Positions 54,616-63,877 of a stretch of DNA of 64,000 nucleotides are shown piece after piece (position 1 is the first letter of the stretch; each line of letters starts with the position of its first letter). A program made the translations under genes and the position numbers. The DNA comes from Lentimicrobiaceae bacterium (GTDB taxonomy: Bacteria; Bacteroidota; Bacteroidia; Bacteroidales; JAGNHN01), in contig JAGNHN010000007.1 in the NCBI GenBank assembly GCA_018001695.1, forward strand, positions 26,757-90,756, in the 5' to 3' direction. The notes under the pieces were generated by a model that saw nothing but the letters and a program-made list of their open reading frames with translations, made no database searches and was not told the DNA's origin.

Positions 54616-57600
54616 TCAGGATTTGCGGACTTCCAGTACTTCTTCGTAGCCCTCGATAATGTCCCCTACCTTGATGTCATTGAAGTTCACGATGTTCAGT
54701 CCGCACTCAAATCCGGTAGCCACGTCTTTCACATCATCTTTGAAACGTTTAAGCGACCCAAGTGTACCGGAATAAACGACAATACCATCGCGAATGAGGC
54801 GCACCCTGTGCTGACGGTTAATTTTTCCATCCAGCACATAGCAACCTGCAACCGTACCCACCTTGGTTATCTTGAACACGTCACGAACCTCGAGGTTGGC
54901 AGTGATCTTCTCCACCATCTTGGGTGTAAGCATCCCTGCGATTGCCTCCTTGATCTCGTTAACGGCATCGTAGATAACGGAATACAGGCGGATATCGATT
55001 TGCTCCTGCTCTGCCAGCCGGCGTGACTGTAGTGAAGGACGTACCTGGAAGGCCACGATGATGGCGTTGGACGCGGAAGCCAGCAGGATATCAGATTCAG
55101 TGACCTGGCCGACATCCTTATGAATGACATTAACCTGCACCTCTTTGGTGGAGCATTTCAGCAATTCATCCGTGAGGGCTTCTACAGAGCCGTCCACATC
55201 ACCCTTGACGATGACATTGAGTTCTTTGAAGTCTCCGATGGCGATACGTCTTCCGATTTCATCCAGGGTGATATGCTTGCGGGTTCTCAGTCCCTGTTCA
55301 CGCTGCAATTGCTGGCGTTTCAGGGCGATGGATTTGGCTTCTTTTTCATCCGGCTTCACCATGAAGGTATCACCAGCCTGAGGAGCGCCTGCAAGTCCAA
55401 GTACCAGCACTGGGCTGGCCGGCCCAGCCTCCTTGACAGGTTTGTTCCGTTCATTGTACATGGCCTTAACACGCCCGTAATGCGATCCTGCCAGGACGAC
55501 ATCTCCGACACGCATCGTTCCGTTCTGTACCAGCATCTTGGCAACAAAACCCCTTCCCTTGTCCAGGGAAGATTCGATCACAGTTCCAACGGCCGGACGA
55601 TTGGGATTGGCTTTCAGATCAAGCAACTCAGCTTCCAGCAACACTTTTTCCAAAAGCAGGTCGATATTGAGGCCTGCTTTGGCTGAAATTTCCTGGACCT
55701 GGTATTTACCGCCCCAGTCTTCCACGAGGATATTGATGTTTGCGAGCTGTTCCCTGATCTTCTCAGGGTTAGCGTTGGCTTTATCAATTTTGTTAATCGC
55801 GATCACGATGCTGACGCCGGCTGCTTTGGCATGGTTGATGGCCTCAATCGTCTGGGGCATCACCGCATCATCCGCCGCCACAATGATGATGGCGACGTCC
55901 GTAACCTTGGCACCGCGGGCACGCATGGCGGTAAAGGCCTGGTGACCAGGTGTGTCGAGGAATGTGATCTTGCGTCCGTCTTCCAGCTGGAACTCATAGG
56001 CACCGATATGCTGGGTAATACCTCCCGCTTCACCTGCCACCACATTAGCATGCCGGATATGGTCAAGGAGTTTGGTTTTCCCGTGGTCGACATGCCCCAT
56101 GACCGTTACAATCGGATGCCTTGGCATCAGATCTGCAGGGTCATCCACTACGTCCTCAAAGGATTCGGCTTCATCAGGTTTCAGGAACTCCACCTCATAG
56201 CCAAACTCATCCGCTACCACCTGGATGGTTTCAGCATCCAGACGCTGGTTGATAGAAACAAACAGTCCCATCTCCATGCACTTCGCGATGACATCGGTGG
56301 GTGAAACATCCATCATGGCAGCCAATTCACTCACCGAAACAAACTCAGTGACCTGTATTTTCTGACCCATATTGCCCTCCATTCCTTCAGCATCCACTTC
56401 CTCTGCCTTGCGTTTCTTGTGGCGCATGGCTTTGGGTTTCCCCTTGGAGGTCAGGTTAGCCAGGGTTTCCTTGATCTGGCGCTGGATTTCTTCATCCGTC
56501 AGCTCCGGTCGGCGTTCATCCTTGCGGGGTGCATGTTTGCGGTCACGTGCCGGTGCTTTTTTATCCTTATCCTTTGCTTTGGCCTCTGCCGGTTTCTCCG
56601 TTTCAGCCGTGGCTGGCTTCTTGATACGCTTGCGCTTCTTTTTGGCTTTCAGTTTATCATCTGATGATGAGGCGACGGGCTTACGCTCCTTCTTTGCCAG
56701 CTCTTCCAGGTTCATTGTACCCAGAATTGTGGGCCCACTGAGGCTGACGTATTCAGTTTTCAGGAAGTTTTCCGCTTCCGCAGGCAATTGAGGTTTTACC
56801 TCTTCGGGCAAAACAGGGATTTCCGGTTCAATGGGAGCAGGTGCTTCTTCTGCTGTCGGTTCCGGATCCTTTTCCTGTTCAATTGCTGGAATATCAGGTG
56901 ATTCAGCAAGGGGTACCTCTACATGCTCAGGCTTGCTTTCTTCTCTGGCTTCTACTGTCTCCTCCGGAACATCGGCAGGAGGTAGGGTTTCTGAAGCTTC
57001 CTTCGCAGGCTGATCCTCCTTGCCCCTGGCAGCCGGTTTCTTTTTGCCACCTTTCTTACGCCCTGATTCCAGGGAACCAACATCCATGGTGCCCAATACC
57101 TTGACACCCAGGTCAGCAAGGCCTTTTTCGGCTGTAGCTACCTCGGCAACAGGTTCTTCTGCAGGCTGGTCAGGAGCTGTCTCTGTGCTTACTTCTTCCT
57201 GCGCAGGCGACTGCTGTTCCATGACAGGCTCCGGTGCCGGTATTTCAACCGGTTCGGGTGCTGCAGGTGCCGGCTCCTCCTTCACGACTTCTTCTGCCTT
57301 CGGCTGGGGAGCCGGTGTCTCCTTTTCCTTCCGGACTTTGCGCTTGTCCGTGTCCATGCCACCGAGGCTGACCTGCTTAATAATCAGATCTTCCTGATCT
57401 TCATCTTCATCCAGGAGCTTACGCGGACGGCTGTCTTCAATCGTCAGGGTCTCATGTTGTGTGTAGCTCAGCCCTTTCTTCTTGGCTTCCTCCTTGACCT
57501 TCTGGTCAGAGTGAAAAGCTTCCACAAGGAGGTCATATACCTCCGGGGGCAGCTTGGTATTCGGGCTGCTTTCTATCTGGACCCCTTTCTTGTGAAGAAA

Positions 57601-57687
57601 CTCCACAATGGTATTGATCCCGACATTAAAGTCCCGGGCTGCCTTGCTTAACCTGACAATTTCATTTTTCTTTTTCAACAATGACAT
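54616..57687 (-). CDS. infB: Translation initiation factor IF-2
   Basis: 1023 residues from the ATG at 57687 ([15 protein letters not shown]); an extra 20 codons upstream are not conserved. The N-terminal half (about 90-460) is a long low-complexity stretch rich in Glu, Pro, Ala and Lys, typical of Bacteroidetes IF-2. The GTPase domain begins near residue 530 with [16 protein letters not shown], then DTPGHQAF and NKIDK. Domains II-IV follow to the end. It recruits initiator tRNA to the 30S subunit. Last gene of rimP-nusA-infB. Confidence 0.95.
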   Translation of the reverse strand: MSLLKKKNEIVRLSKAARDFNVGINTIVEFLHKKGVQIESSPNTKLPPEVYDLLVEAFHSDQKVKEEAKKKGLSYTQHETLTIEDSRPRKLLDEDEDQEDLIIKQVSLGGMDTDKRKVRKEKETPAPQPKAEEVVKEEPAPAAPEPVEIPAPEPVMEQQSPAQEEVSTETAPDQPAEEPVAEVATAEKGLADLGVKVLGTMDVGSLESGRKKGGKKKPAARGKEDQPAKEASETLPPADVPEETVEAREESKPEHVEVPLAESPDIPAIEQEKDPEPTAEEAPAPIEPEIPVLPEEVKPQLPAEAENFLKTEYVSLSGPTILGTMNLEELAKKERKPVASSSDDKLKAKKKRKRIKKPATAETEKPAEAKAKDKDKKAPARDRKHAPRKDERRPELTDEEIQRQIKETLANLTSKGKPKAMRHKKRKAEEVDAEGMEGNMGQKIQVTEFVSVSELAAMMDVSPTDVIAKCMEMGLFVSINQRLDAETIQVVADEFGYEVEFLKPDEAESFEDVVDDPADLMPRHPIVTVMGHVDHGKTKLLDHIRHANVVAGEAGGITQHIGAYEFQLEDGRKITFLDTPGHQAFTAMRARGAKVTDVAIIIVAADDAVMPQTIEAINHAKAAGVSIVIAINKIDKANANPEKIREQLANINILVEDWGGKYQVQEISAKAGLNIDLLLEKVLLEAELLDLKANPNRPAVGTVIESSLDKGRGFVAKMLVQNGTMRVGDVVLAGSHYGRVKAMYNERNKPVKEAGPASPVLVLGLAGAPQAGDTFMVKPDEKEAKSIALKRQQLQREQGLRTRKHITLDEIGRRIAIGDFKELNVIVKGDVDGSVEALTDELLKCSTKEVQVNVIHKDVGQVTESDILLASASNAIIVAFQVRPSLQSRRLAEQEQIDIRLYSVIYDAVNEIKEAIAGMLTPKMVEKITANLEVRDVFKITKVGTVAGCYVLDGKINRQHRVRLIRDGIVVYSGTLGSLKRFKDDVKDVATGFECGLNIVNFNDIKVGDIIEGYEEVLEVRKS

Positions 57688-57786
57688 ACAATCAAGGATC
57701 AGTCCTAATTCCGCTAAAAGCGGGCTAAAAGTACGATAAATAATCAAGTCTGCTCCCCTGCGCTGCGGCCAGGAAGAGACCCTATG

Positions 57787-59022
57787 CTATTCAAATTCTG
57801 CCTTCAAGATACGAATGACGTGGCGGACGGTCTCTTCTTCCAGGTCTGTGCGGTTTACCAGCTCATTGAAGTCGTGTTCCAGCACGCTTTTGGCTGTATC
57901 ACAACCGATGTTGCGGAACTGCTCCAGGATCCATTCGTCAATCTCATCCTTGAATTCCATGAGATCCACATCCTCCATGTCAGTATCTGTGTCACGGTAA
58001 ACATCAATTTCATAACCGGTTAATTTCCCTGCCAGTTTGATATTGAAGCCGCCTTTCCCGATGGCCAGGCTCACCTGGTCGGGTTTCATATACACCTCTG
58101 CCCGCTTGTTCGTGTCATCCAGGTTGATGCTGGAAATCTTGGCAGGGCTCAGGGCCCTGGTGATATACAAGGCCGGATTAGAGGTGAAGTTGATCACATC
58201 GATATTCTCATTCTTCAGCTCCCTTACGATCCCGTGGATACGTGAACCCTTCATCCCGACGCAGGCGCCCACCGGGTCGATGCGGTCGTCATAAGACTCA
58301 ACAGCCACTTTGGCCCTTTCACCAGGGACGCGAACGATGTTGCGGATGGTGATCAGACCATCATACACTTCCGGCACTTCGGCCTCAAAGAGGCGCTCCA
58401 GGAAGGCCGGCGAAGTGCGTGAGATGATGATAACCGGGGTATTGTTACGCATATCGACCTTAGAGACCACCGCCCGGATGGTATCTCCCTTGCGGTAATA
58501 GTCAGAGGGGATCTGTTCCGATTTGGGCAGGATAAGCTCGATGCCTTCATCATCAAGTACCAGCATTTCTTTTTTCCACACCTGGTATACCTCCCCATGC
58601 ACGATTTCGCCGACACGGTCCTTGTACTTGCGGTAAACACTGTCTTTTTCGTATTCCTGCACTTTCGATATCAGGTTCTGGCGAATAGTAAGAATCTCGC
58701 GTCTTCCGAAATCCACCATGCGGATCTCTTCCGAGACCTCCTCTCCCACCTCAAAATCAGGCTCGATCTTAATGGCTTCAGAGTAAGGGATCTGGAGGTT
58801 ATCATCCTCCAGCTCATCGTCCTCAACGATCTCCCGGTTTCTCCATATCTCAAGGTCTCCCTTGTCGATGTTGACAATGATATCAAAATGATCAGCGCTG
58901 CCATATTTTTTTGTCAGCATATGCCGGAATACATCTTCCAGTATCCGCATCATTGTTTCCCTGTCGATATTCTTGAATTCCTTAAATTCAGAGAAGGTTT
59001 CAACAAGATTATTGATTTCCAT
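57787..59022 (-). CDS. nusA: Transcription termination/antitermination factor NusA
   Basis: 411 residues: N-terminal RNA polymerase-binding domain (1-130), S1 domain (about 135-200) and two KH domains (about 230-360) with VGACVGMKGSRI and VSLAIGKGGFNI loops. It ends after a short C-terminal helical part and lacks the two acidic repeats of E. coli NusA, as is usual in this phylum. It binds nascent RNA to modulate pausing and termination. Between rimP and infB, the classic operon order. Confidence 0.95.
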   Translation of the reverse strand: MEINNLVETFSEFKEFKNIDRETMMRILEDVFRHMLTKKYGSADHFDIIVNIDKGDLEIWRNREIVEDDELEDDNLQIPYSEAIKIEPDFEVGEEVSEEIRMVDFGRREILTIRQNLISKVQEYEKDSVYRKYKDRVGEIVHGEVYQVWKKEMLVLDDEGIELILPKSEQIPSDYYRKGDTIRAVVSKVDMRNNTPVIIISRTSPAFLERLFEAEVPEVYDGLITIRNIVRVPGERAKVAVESYDDRIDPVGACVGMKGSRIHGIVRELKNENIDVINFTSNPALYITRALSPAKISSINLDDTNKRAEVYMKPDQVSLAIGKGGFNIKLAGKLTGYEIDVYRDTDTDMEDVDLMEFKDEIDEWILEQFRNIGCDTAKSVLEHDFNELVNRTDLEEETVRHVIRILKAEFE

Positions 59023-59049
59023 GTTGGTTTGGCGTTAATCGTGATATAA

Positions 59050-59511
59050 TCAGGAGAAAGTTACAAGCCGCCTGACTTCCCTGACATCAGCAATGGCGAT
59101 TGTCAGCGGATTGACTGTTTCCTGTGGTGTTTTCTTCTTATTTTGTTTAGACTGTGATGGTTCAATGATATAATGAGTTTCTGATGCTTCTTTCAAGATG
59201 CCGGTTTGTTTTTTCCCATCTTTTAAACGGATTTCCACTTGTTTGCCCAGGGCTTTGACAAACTGCCGGGGATGGCGCAAGGGCCTGTCCATGCCGGCAG
59301 AAGACACATTCAATTCAAAGTCCTGCGTCTCGCGATCGAGGCGGTGTTCGAGGAACCGGCTGAGGCTGACACAGTCATCAATGGTAACACCGGCTTCGCC
59401 ATCGATGAAGACCATGATGCGGTCACCCGGAAGCAGGTCCAGTTCCACCAGGAAAAACCCTTTCCCTTCCAGCCATTCCGCGATAATACCTTCAATGATC
59501 TCTTTCGTCAT
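59050..59511 (-). CDS. rimP: Ribosome maturation factor RimP
   Basis: 153 residues, normal for RimP, which acts in 30S subunit maturation. Signature: FLVELDLLPGDRIMVFIDGEAGVTIDDC and SLSRFLEHRLD in the N-domain, with LNVSSAGMDRPLRHPRQF following. The C-terminal SH3-like domain is present. First gene of rimP-nusA-infB. A tRNA-Gln gene with its own promoter and terminator lies upstream on the same strand. Confidence 0.95.
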   Translation of the reverse strand: MTKEIIEGIIAEWLEGKGFFLVELDLLPGDRIMVFIDGEAGVTIDDCVSLSRFLEHRLDRETQDFELNVSSAGMDRPLRHPRQFVKALGKQVEIRLKDGKKQTGILKEASETHYIIEPSQSKQNKKKTPQETVNPLTIAIADVREVRRLVTFS

Positions 59512-59528
59512 TCGTGGTTCTGTTTAGT

Positions 59529-59552
59529 AAAAGAGGGGACACCAGTCCCCTC
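59529..59552 (-). terminator. Rho-independent terminator after tRNA-Gln(TTG)
   Basis: On the minus strand GAGGGGAC-TGGT-GTCCCCTC is a perfect 8-bp stem followed by TTTT. It separates the tRNA from rimP. Confidence 0.65.
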
Positions 59553-59596
59553 CCTTTCATCCCCTTACATCCGTAACTTGTCTTTCGGATGAAACC

Positions 59597-59614
59597 TCTC
59601 TCCTGCAGGAGAGA
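59597..59614 (-). repeat. 18-base perfect palindrome just after tRNA-Gln(TTG)
   Basis: TCTCTCCTGCAGGAGAGA, 9 bases from the tRNA 3' end. Together with an ATCCG/CGGAT hairpin and the terminator at 59529-59552 it forms a series of three hairpins. The CTCTCC/GGAGAG character resembles intergenic repeats at 63.7 kb. Confidence 0.6.
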
Positions 59615-59622
59615 TTCTTTCG

Positions 59623-59695
59623 TTGTCCGACTAGGGCTCGAACCTAGAGTCTTCTGAACCAAAATCAGACGTGTTGCCAGTTACACTATCGGACA
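59623..59695 (-). tRNA. tRNA-Gln (anticodon TTG), CCA not encoded
   Basis: Minus strand: acceptor TGTCCGA pairs with TCGGACA; anticodon stem TCTGA/TCAGA with loop TTTTGGT, so the anticodon is TTG and reads CAA and CAG. T arm CTAGG-TTCGAGC-CCTAG. The bases after the discriminator A are CGA, so CCA must be added enzymatically. The D region is identical to that of tRNA-Gln(CTG) at 45.1 kb. Confidence 0.95.
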
Positions 59696-59715
59696 TCAGC
59701 TCCTGTAAGGGGCTG

Positions 59716-59723
59716 CAAAGTTA
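59716..59723 (-). promoter_or_regulatory. -7 promoter element of tRNA-Gln(TTG)
   Basis: TAACTTTG on the minus strand, with a TTG about 18 bases upstream and about 20 bases from the tRNA 5' end. The same motif is found before the other tRNA-Gln. Confidence 0.6.
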
Positions 59724-59892
59724 ATAACTTTTTACAACACACAACATGTATCATCATTCAATAATTCAAAGCCAGCTTGATACCCTGCGAAGAATAAGCC
59801 ATTTTTCGTATTTTCGCCGCGTAACAAGCTGCTGTATTCAAAGATAGGATGCATATCCGGATCGGTCAGGCGGCAGACAAACCGTTTCTCAC

Positions 59893-62800
59893 ATGAAACA
59901 ATTCCGATGGATCAATGATGGTTTGGGATGGCTGGTGTTTTTCATCGCCACCACTGTGTATTTCCTCACACTGGAACCCACTGCCAGCTGGTGGGATTGC
60001 GGGGAATATATCGCAACCGCCTACAAATTGCAGGTTGGCCACCCCCCTGGAGCACCCTTCTTTCAGATGGTAGGCCGTTTCTTCAGCCTGTTTGCTTTCG
60101 GAGATACGAGCAAAGTGGCGATGATGATCAACGCCATGTCGGCCATCTCCTCCAGTTTGACCATCATGTTCCTTTTCTGGACCATCACCCTGCTGGGCAG
60201 GAAACTGCTACCCTCAGAGGATAAGATGTCCACGGGCCAGAAAATCGGTTTGTTCGGGAGTGCATTGGTGGGATCTTTGGCATATACCTTCAGCGATACC
60301 TTCTGGTTCAGCGCAGTGGAAGGAGAAGTCTATGCCATGTCCAGCTTCTTTACCGCCTTGGTGTTCTGGGCTATCCTTAAATGGGAAAGAGTCGCCGACC
60401 AGCCCCATTCCAACCGCTGGCTGGTATTGATCGCCTTCATCATCGGACTGACCATCGGTGTTCACCTTCTGAACCTCCTGGCCCTGCCCGCTGTGGCTTT
60501 CGTCTATTTCTTCAAAAAATATCCCTTCTCCTGGAAAGGGGCCTTTGTAACCGCCCTCATATCCGTGGTCCTGCTCTTCCTGACGCTCTACGGCATCATT
60601 CCCTGGATTGTCGACCTCAGCGCCCGCTTTGAGCTGTTCTTTATCAACGTCATCGGCCTTCCCTTCAATACCGGCACCCTGATCTATTTCGCCCTGCTGA
60701 TTGGCCTGATTACATACGGAATCCACTACACAAGAAAGAAAGGGAAACCCCTTACGCAAACGGCCATCCTGGCATTTGCTTTCATCCTGATCGGTTACTC
60801 CTCTTTCCTGATGCTGATCATCCGCTCCAACGCCAACACCCCCATCGACGAAAACAATCCGGAGGATGCCATCAGCCTGCTGTCTTACCTGAATCGCGAA
60901 CAATACGGGACCTATCCGATCTTCTACGGCCATTATTACAATGCGCCCCTGGATCCCAGGGAGCCATACAAGGATGGGAGAGCTGTTTATATCAAAGACC
61001 GTGAGAGTGGTAAATATATCGTTGCAGACGACCGGAAAGGGAATATCCCCAATTACGATTCCCGGTTTGAAAGCATCTTCCCTCGTATGTGGAGCAATCA
61101 GAAAAGTATTCATATTCAGGAATATGAGCGCTGGGGAGGAACCGGAGGTATCCCTATCCAGGTCAGAAGGGGCAGTGGAGAGACAGAAACACTCTACCGT
61201 CCCAATTTCACACAAAACCTGCGGTATTTCTTCCGTTACCAGATCGGCCATATGTATTTCCGCTATTTCATGTGGAATTTTGCGGGAAGACAAAATGATG
61301 TACAGGGTCACGGAAGCTTGCATGAAGGCAACTGGATCAGCGGGATAGGGTTCCTGGATGAAATGCGGCTTGGCAACCTCAAGGAATATCCTGAGATCTG
61401 GCGGAACAATGTGGCCCACAATAAATTTTATATGTTGCCCCTCCTGCTTGGGCTGATCGGACTGTTCTTCCATATCCGCAAACACGGGAAAGGTGCTTTA
61501 TTGGTGGCTTTGCTGTTCTTTATGACCGGATTGGCCATTATCATATACCTGAATCAGTATCCTTACCAGCCCAGGGAAAGGGATTATGCCTATGCCGGCT
61601 CTTTCTATGCCTTCAGCATCTGGATCGGATTGGGTGTTCTGGCCCTGCACGAATCATTGAAGAAATACATCAAATCCATTCCTGCCGCTGCCGTAAGCAC
61701 TGCTGCTGCCCTTGTCCTTGTTCCCGGAATCATGGCCACCGAAGGATGGGATGATCATGACCGTTCAGGAAAGACGGCCGCCAGGGACTTTGCCGAGGTG
61801 TACCTGAGATCCTGTGCACCCAATGCCGTTTTGCTTACCAATGGCGACAATGACACCTTCCCACTATGGTATGCCCAGGAGGTGGAAGACGTCAGGACCG
61901 ATGTCCGTGTCGTCAATTATATGCTGGCTTCAGGCTCCTGGTATGTGCATCAGCTTGCTACCAAAGTATATGATTCAGAACCACTTCCATTGTCATTAAC
62001 CAAGGCGCAATACGAACGGGGTACCAACGACTATGTGCCCTACGTCGGCAGGGAAGGCGTTGACCGGGTCGATGTACAGGAAATCATACGTTTCATTGCC
62101 AGTGACAACTCCACAACCCAGGTGCAGGCCAGTAGTGGAAAGCGGCTCAATTTCTTCCCCACCAAGAAATTCAGGCTGAAAGTGGATTCAGCGGCCTGCG
62201 TCGACAACGGCATCGTTCCCAGGGAGCTGGCCGATCAGATCGTCCCGTACATTGAATGGGATGTCAAGAAGAATCATTTCTTCAAGAATGACCTGATGCT
62301 GATGGACTTCCTGGCCAACTTCAACTGGAGTCGTCCCCTATACCTGGCCAGTCCGGCCGCCATTGAAGACGTGTTCGATGTATCCCAATACTGCCACCTC
62401 GAGGGCTTTGTGTACCGTTTCATGCCTGTGCGTGCCAACAATTATATGAGAAGAATGGGCGGGTTAACCACCACCGATATCTGCAAGGATGCCCTGATGC
62501 AACAGGAGCGCTGGGGTAACCTTCACCGCGATGATGTTTCGGTGGATCGCGAAAGCTATCGTAATACTGCCATTCCTCGCAACAACTTCCTGCAGTTGGC
62601 CCAGGCTCTGATCAGGGAAAACCGGAATGAAGAAGCCATTGTGGTCATGGACAGGGTCATGGAGAAGTTCCCGGATCATAAGGTCATGTTCGATATGTAC
62701 ATGCTCGGCTACATCGACCTGTATTTCCAGGCCAAGGCCTTTGATAAAGGCGCCGTTGTGGCCCGCAGGATCGCGGATAACTATACCCAGATGCTCAGGT

Positions 62801-62973
62801 ATTATGACTCGCTCAAACCCGATCATGCCAAGCTGTTTGCCAGCGACCGGCAGCAAGCCCTGAGTGTGATCAACAATATCGTCTCCATCGCAAGGGAATA
62901 CCAGCAGGAGGAATTGCGCAACGAGGCCAGCCAGATCCTGCAGACCTATATGCCCGGGACAGAAGTCCAGTAG
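59893..62973 (+). CDS. DUF2723 membrane protein (protein O-mannosyltransferase-like)
   Basis: 1026-residue protein. The first 680 residues contain about twelve hydrophobic segments, with the family start YFLTLEPTASWWDCGEYIATAYKL (residues 23-46) giving the acidic Asp/Glu pair used by GT-C glycosyltransferases. YQPRERDYAYAGSFYAFSIWIG is another DUF2723 hallmark. The C-terminal 300 residues are soluble with TPR-like repeats. Probably transfers a lipid-linked sugar to periplasmic targets; donor and acceptor are unknown. Common in Bacteroidetes. Monocistronic, 197 bases from tRNA-Gln. Confidence 0.93.
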   Translation: MKQFRWINDGLGWLVFFIATTVYFLTLEPTASWWDCGEYIATAYKLQVGHPPGAPFFQMVGRFFSLFAFGDTSKVAMMINAMSAISSSLTIMFLFWTITLLGRKLLPSEDKMSTGQKIGLFGSALVGSLAYTFSDTFWFSAVEGEVYAMSSFFTALVFWAILKWERVADQPHSNRWLVLIAFIIGLTIGVHLLNLLALPAVAFVYFFKKYPFSWKGAFVTALISVVLLFLTLYGIIPWIVDLSARFELFFINVIGLPFNTGTLIYFALLIGLITYGIHYTRKKGKPLTQTAILAFAFILIGYSSFLMLIIRSNANTPIDENNPEDAISLLSYLNREQYGTYPIFYGHYYNAPLDPREPYKDGRAVYIKDRESGKYIVADDRKGNIPNYDSRFESIFPRMWSNQKSIHIQEYERWGGTGGIPIQVRRGSGETETLYRPNFTQNLRYFFRYQIGHMYFRYFMWNFAGRQNDVQGHGSLHEGNWISGIGFLDEMRLGNLKEYPEIWRNNVAHNKFYMLPLLLGLIGLFFHIRKHGKGALLVALLFFMTGLAIIIYLNQYPYQPRERDYAYAGSFYAFSIWIGLGVLALHESLKKYIKSIPAAAVSTAAALVLVPGIMATEGWDDHDRSGKTAARDFAEVYLRSCAPNAVLLTNGDNDTFPLWYAQEVEDVRTDVRVVNYMLASGSWYVHQLATKVYDSEPLPLSLTKAQYERGTNDYVPYVGREGVDRVDVQEIIRFIASDNSTTQVQASSGKRLNFFPTKKFRLKVDSAACVDNGIVPRELADQIVPYIEWDVKKNHFFKNDLMLMDFLANFNWSRPLYLASPAAIEDVFDVSQYCHLEGFVYRFMPVRANNYMRRMGGLTTTDICKDALMQQERWGNLHRDDVSVDRESYRNTAIPRNNFLQLAQALIRENRNEEAIVVMDRVMEKFPDHKVMFDMYMLGYIDLYFQAKAFDKGAVVARRIADNYTQMLRYYDSLKPDHAKLFASDRQQALSVINNIVSIAREYQQEELRNEASQILQTYMPGTEVQ

Positions 62974-63020
62974 CCTGGTTCTCACATTGTGCCTGAAGTG
63001 GGCAAAGTTAGGGAGAGAAA

Positions 63021-63062
63021 GAGGAAGAGGAAGAGGAAGAGGAAGAGGAAGAGGGAGAGGGA
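63021..63062. repeat. Hexanucleotide array 1, (GAGGAA)5(GAGGGA)2
   Basis: Five perfect GAGGAA units then two GAGGGA units. A purine-only strand. It lies just after the DUF2723 gene. The same unit order occurs in a second array 770 bases downstream. Confidence 0.85.
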
Positions 63063-63626
63063 GAACAACGCTGTGCAACTTCTTTTAACTCGGTTTAATT
63101 CTGTGGTTAAACAACCCAGCCCTTTCTTTATGTTGGCGTCTGACAAAGGAGGTGAGGCGGACACCCGAATAGGGAGCATGTGCTTCTGTCTGAGGCATCA
63201 TTAAACCACAGAGTCGCACGGATAAAGTAACTGATTTTCAAGGAGTTGTTAGTCTTCGGATCAGAGTCAGCAGGCAAATCCTACAGATAACAGGGTCATC
63301 CCGCAGTAAAACGAACACAATACGCTCATTCCGGAAATCCATCATAGGATCTTTGCGTGAAACCAATGTCAGTCCCTTGATTAACAGTATCATTTTCTCG
63401 CGGAGGACGCAGAGGGGGCTGCCGGTAATTAATCTTACGATCTATGCGGGAAAAAATATACAACTTCCAGTAGATGCGCAAAATATAGCGATTCATTTGC
63501 ATTCATCTCTTATTTCAATACATGGCTGATCTTGTCAGCCTTTTCTCCATCCGTTCACCACAGCAGCCTTGCAGCTTTTGCAGCGTGGAGCGGTTCGGGG
63601 AATATGGACAGGGAGAGGGAAATAAC

Positions 63627-63657
63627 TCACACTCACACTCACTCTCACTCTCACACT
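63627..63657. repeat. Short CTCACA/CTCTCA tandem run
   Basis: Repeated CTCACA followed by CTCTCA units. It follows the word GGACAGGGAGAGG (63606-63618), which also precedes array 2 at 63784-63796. Confidence 0.6.
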
Positions 63658-63674
63658 GTCTAACCCCTCCCCAA

Positions 63675-63702
63675 CCCCTCCCCTAAAATGGGAGGGGCTT
63701 TT
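63675..63702 (+). terminator. Terminator-like hairpin
   Basis: CCCCTCCC (63675-63682), loop CTAAAAT, GGGAGGGG (63690-63697), then CTTTT. It could end a transcript, or be the core of a dispersed intergenic repeat; similar C-rich hairpins occur widely in this phylum. Confidence 0.5.
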
Positions 63703-63739
63703 AATGTCTTGTTTATCATAAACATACACCCCACAAAAG

Positions 63740-63774
63740 TCTCTCCCCTCTCATGGGAGAGATTTAGAGAGGGG
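63740..63774. repeat. Two mutually exclusive hairpins
   Basis: TCTCTCCC (63740-63747) can pair with GGGAGAGA (63755-63762); alternatively CCCCTCTC (63745-63752) pairs with GAGAGGGG (63767-63774). The two stems share bases and cannot form together. Confidence 0.6.
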
Positions 63775-63791
63775 TTGATGGAGGACAGGGA

Positions 63792-63839
63792 GAGGAAGAG
63801 GAAGAGGAAGAGGAAGAGGAAGAGGGAGAGGGAGAGGGA
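63792..63839. repeat. Hexanucleotide array 2, (GAGGAA)5(GAGGGA)3
   Basis: Five GAGGAA units then three GAGGGA units, the same unit order as array 1 but one unit longer. It sits about 40 bases from the probable insertion sequence end. Confidence 0.85.
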
Positions 63840-63877
63840 AAAGTCTGCGTCCGGCTGAGTCAATTTTTTATTGGATG

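Noticed and set aside
54616..57687. IF-2 long acidic N-terminal region as a fused extra domain
   Set aside because: Low-complexity Glu/Pro/Ala/Lys linkers of this length are usual in this phylum's IF-2.
62982..63204. Frames coding for KRKRKR- or SLFLFLF-type peptides over the GAGGAA arrays
   Set aside because: Pure translation of a hexanucleotide repeat on both strands; same at 63660-63863.
63021..63839. CRISPR-like array
   Set aside because: The units are 6 bases with no spacers and there are no cas genes nearby.
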